DNA of 6,785 nt from an uncultured Rivibacter sp. Lineage in GTDB: Bacteria > Pseudomonadota > Gammaproteobacteria > Burkholderiales > Burkholderiaceae. Of this stretch, positions 5,928 to 6,785 are shown piece by piece. The notes under the pieces were generated by a model. The model did no database searches, was not told the DNA's origin, and saw only the letters and a list, made by a program, of their open reading frames with translations. Position 1 is the first letter of the stretch, and every line of letters begins with the position of its first letter. Location of the stretch: contig CAMLNA010000189.1 in assembly GCA_946481025.1 (NCBI GenBank), positions 1-6,785 on the forward strand. The letters run 5' to 3'. The position numbers were made by a program, and so were the translations under genes.

Positions 5928-6785
5928 TCAGACGTTCTGCGCGATGTAGGCCTTGACGGCCTGGGCGTCGACCGGCATCACCTTGAAGCGCTTGGGCAAC
6001 TGCTCCAGGCCCTGCAGCGCCGCCGGCCGCTCGGGCTCGCGGCCCAGCGCGTCGCGGATGGTCTCGGCGAACTTGGCGGGCAGCGCGGTTTCGAGCACCA
6101 GCATCGGCACGCCCGGCGTGAGATGTTCGCGCGCGACCTTCAGGCCGTCGGCCGTGTGGGTGTCGATCATGGTGGCAAAACGCTGCCAGGTGTCGCGGAT
6201 GGTGGCCAGCCGGTCTGCATGGGTGCTCTTGCCCGACACGAAACCGTAGTGGCGTACCCGCGCGAACTCCAGCGACGTGAGGGTGAAGCTGCCGCGCTGC
6301 TCGACTTCGCTCTTGAACAGCTGCAGCGTGCGAGCGCCGTCGCGGCCCAGCAAATCGAACACGAAGCGCTCGAAGTTCGACGCCTTGGAAATGTCCATCG
6401 ACGGGCTGGAGGTCTCGTGCGTCTCGGCCGCGCCCCGCACCCGGTAGCTGCCGGTGCGAAAGAACTCGTCGAGCACGTCGTTCTCGTTGGTGGCCACCAC
6501 CAGCTTGCCGATGGGCAGGCCCATCATGCGTGCCACGTGCCCGGCGCAGACGTTGCCGAAGTTGCCCGACGGCACGGTGAAGTCGACCTTCTCGTCGTTG
6601 CTCTTCGTGGCCTGGAAGTAGCCGGCGAAGTAGTACACGACCTGGGCCACGAGGCGCGCCCAGTTGATCGAGTTGACGGTGCCGATCTTGTGCTGGCGCT
6701 TGAAGGCGAGGTCGTTGGAGACTGCCTTCACGATGTCCTGGCAATCGTCGAACACGCCTTCGACGGCCAGGTTGTGGATGTTGGC
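5928..6785 (-). CDS. thrC: Threonine synthase ThrC (5' end missing)
   Basis: The C-terminal 285 residues of a PLP-dependent threonine synthase, which converts O-phosphohomoserine to threonine and phosphate. Compared with the ~470 residues typical of the long proteobacterial form, about 185 N-terminal residues, including the PLP-binding lysine, lie beyond the right edge. The fragment opens with ANIHNLAVEGVFDDCQDIVK, a highly conserved stretch, followed by NSINWARLVAQVVYYFAGYFQ and the phosphate-binding loop VPSGNFGN at fragment residues 71-78. A GTG at 6755 is an internal valine codon, not a start. The reading frame is intact to the stop at 5928. It leads the molybdenum cofactor cluster, with mobB following after 20 bp; any transcription start lies outside the window. 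Confidence 0.96.
   Translation of the reverse strand, partial: ANIHNLAVEGVFDDCQDIVKAVSNDLAFKRQHKIGTVNSINWARLVAQVVYYFAGYFQATKSNDEKVDFTVPSGNFGNVCAGHVARMMGLPIGKLVVATNENDVLDEFFRTGSYRVRGAAETHETSSPSMDISKASNFERFVFDLLGRDGARTLQLFKSEVEQRGSFTLTSLEFARVRHYGFVSGKSTHADRLATIRDTWQRFATMIDTHTADGLKVAREHLTPGVPMLVLETALPAKFAETIRDALGREPERPAALQGLEQLPKRFKVMPVDAQAVKAYIAQNV

Noticed and set aside
5908..6744. A long upstream extension of the mobB frame into thrC
   Set aside because: It is the out-of-frame shadow of thrC; mobB begins at the P-loop N-terminus with a Shine-Dalgarno at 5917-5914.

Overview
The window is GC-rich DNA (about two thirds G+C by eye) from what looks like a betaproteobacterium of the order Burkholderiales. 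The call rests on protein sequence character and on the gene order thrC - molybdenum cofactor genes - clpB, as I recall it from that order; no species is claimed. No mobile element, CRISPR array, tRNA or rRNA is visible.

Layout, read along the minus strand from right to left: the C-terminal 285 residues of threonine synthase (thrC, cut by the right edge); mobB, 20 bp downstream; moeA, overlapping mobB by 26 bp; and moaD, joined to moeA by an ATGA overlap. Next comes an oppositely oriented block on the plus strand (about 2801-3910): a predicted 34-codon leaderless small ORF, a 125-nt structured leader, and a dapA-like Schiff-base aldolase gene ending 5 bp from the end of moaD. The minus strand then resumes with moaE and with clpB, which has a recognisable sigma-32 heat-shock promoter and runs off the left edge.

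Four genes act in molybdenum cofactor assembly. MoaD and MoaE form molybdopterin synthase, MoeA inserts molybdenum, and MobB is the adaptor for the guanine-dinucleotide form. ThrC (threonine branch) and DapA (lysine branch) both belong to the aspartate family, but nothing in the sequence shows them to be co-regulated. ClpB is an unrelated chaperone neighbour.

The most interesting part is the 266-bp region 2778-3043. It holds two divergent -10 elements, each exactly 7 nt before an ATG (moaE on one strand, the small ORF on the other). It also holds a minus-strand intrinsic terminator, two plus-strand hairpins that share bases, and a helix that could hide the Shine-Dalgarno of the dapA-like gene. 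Together these suggest that the block split an ancestral moaD-moaE operon, that moaE gained its own transcription unit, and that the dapA-like gene has a regulated leader. The elements are read directly from the sequence; the regulatory interpretation is inference.
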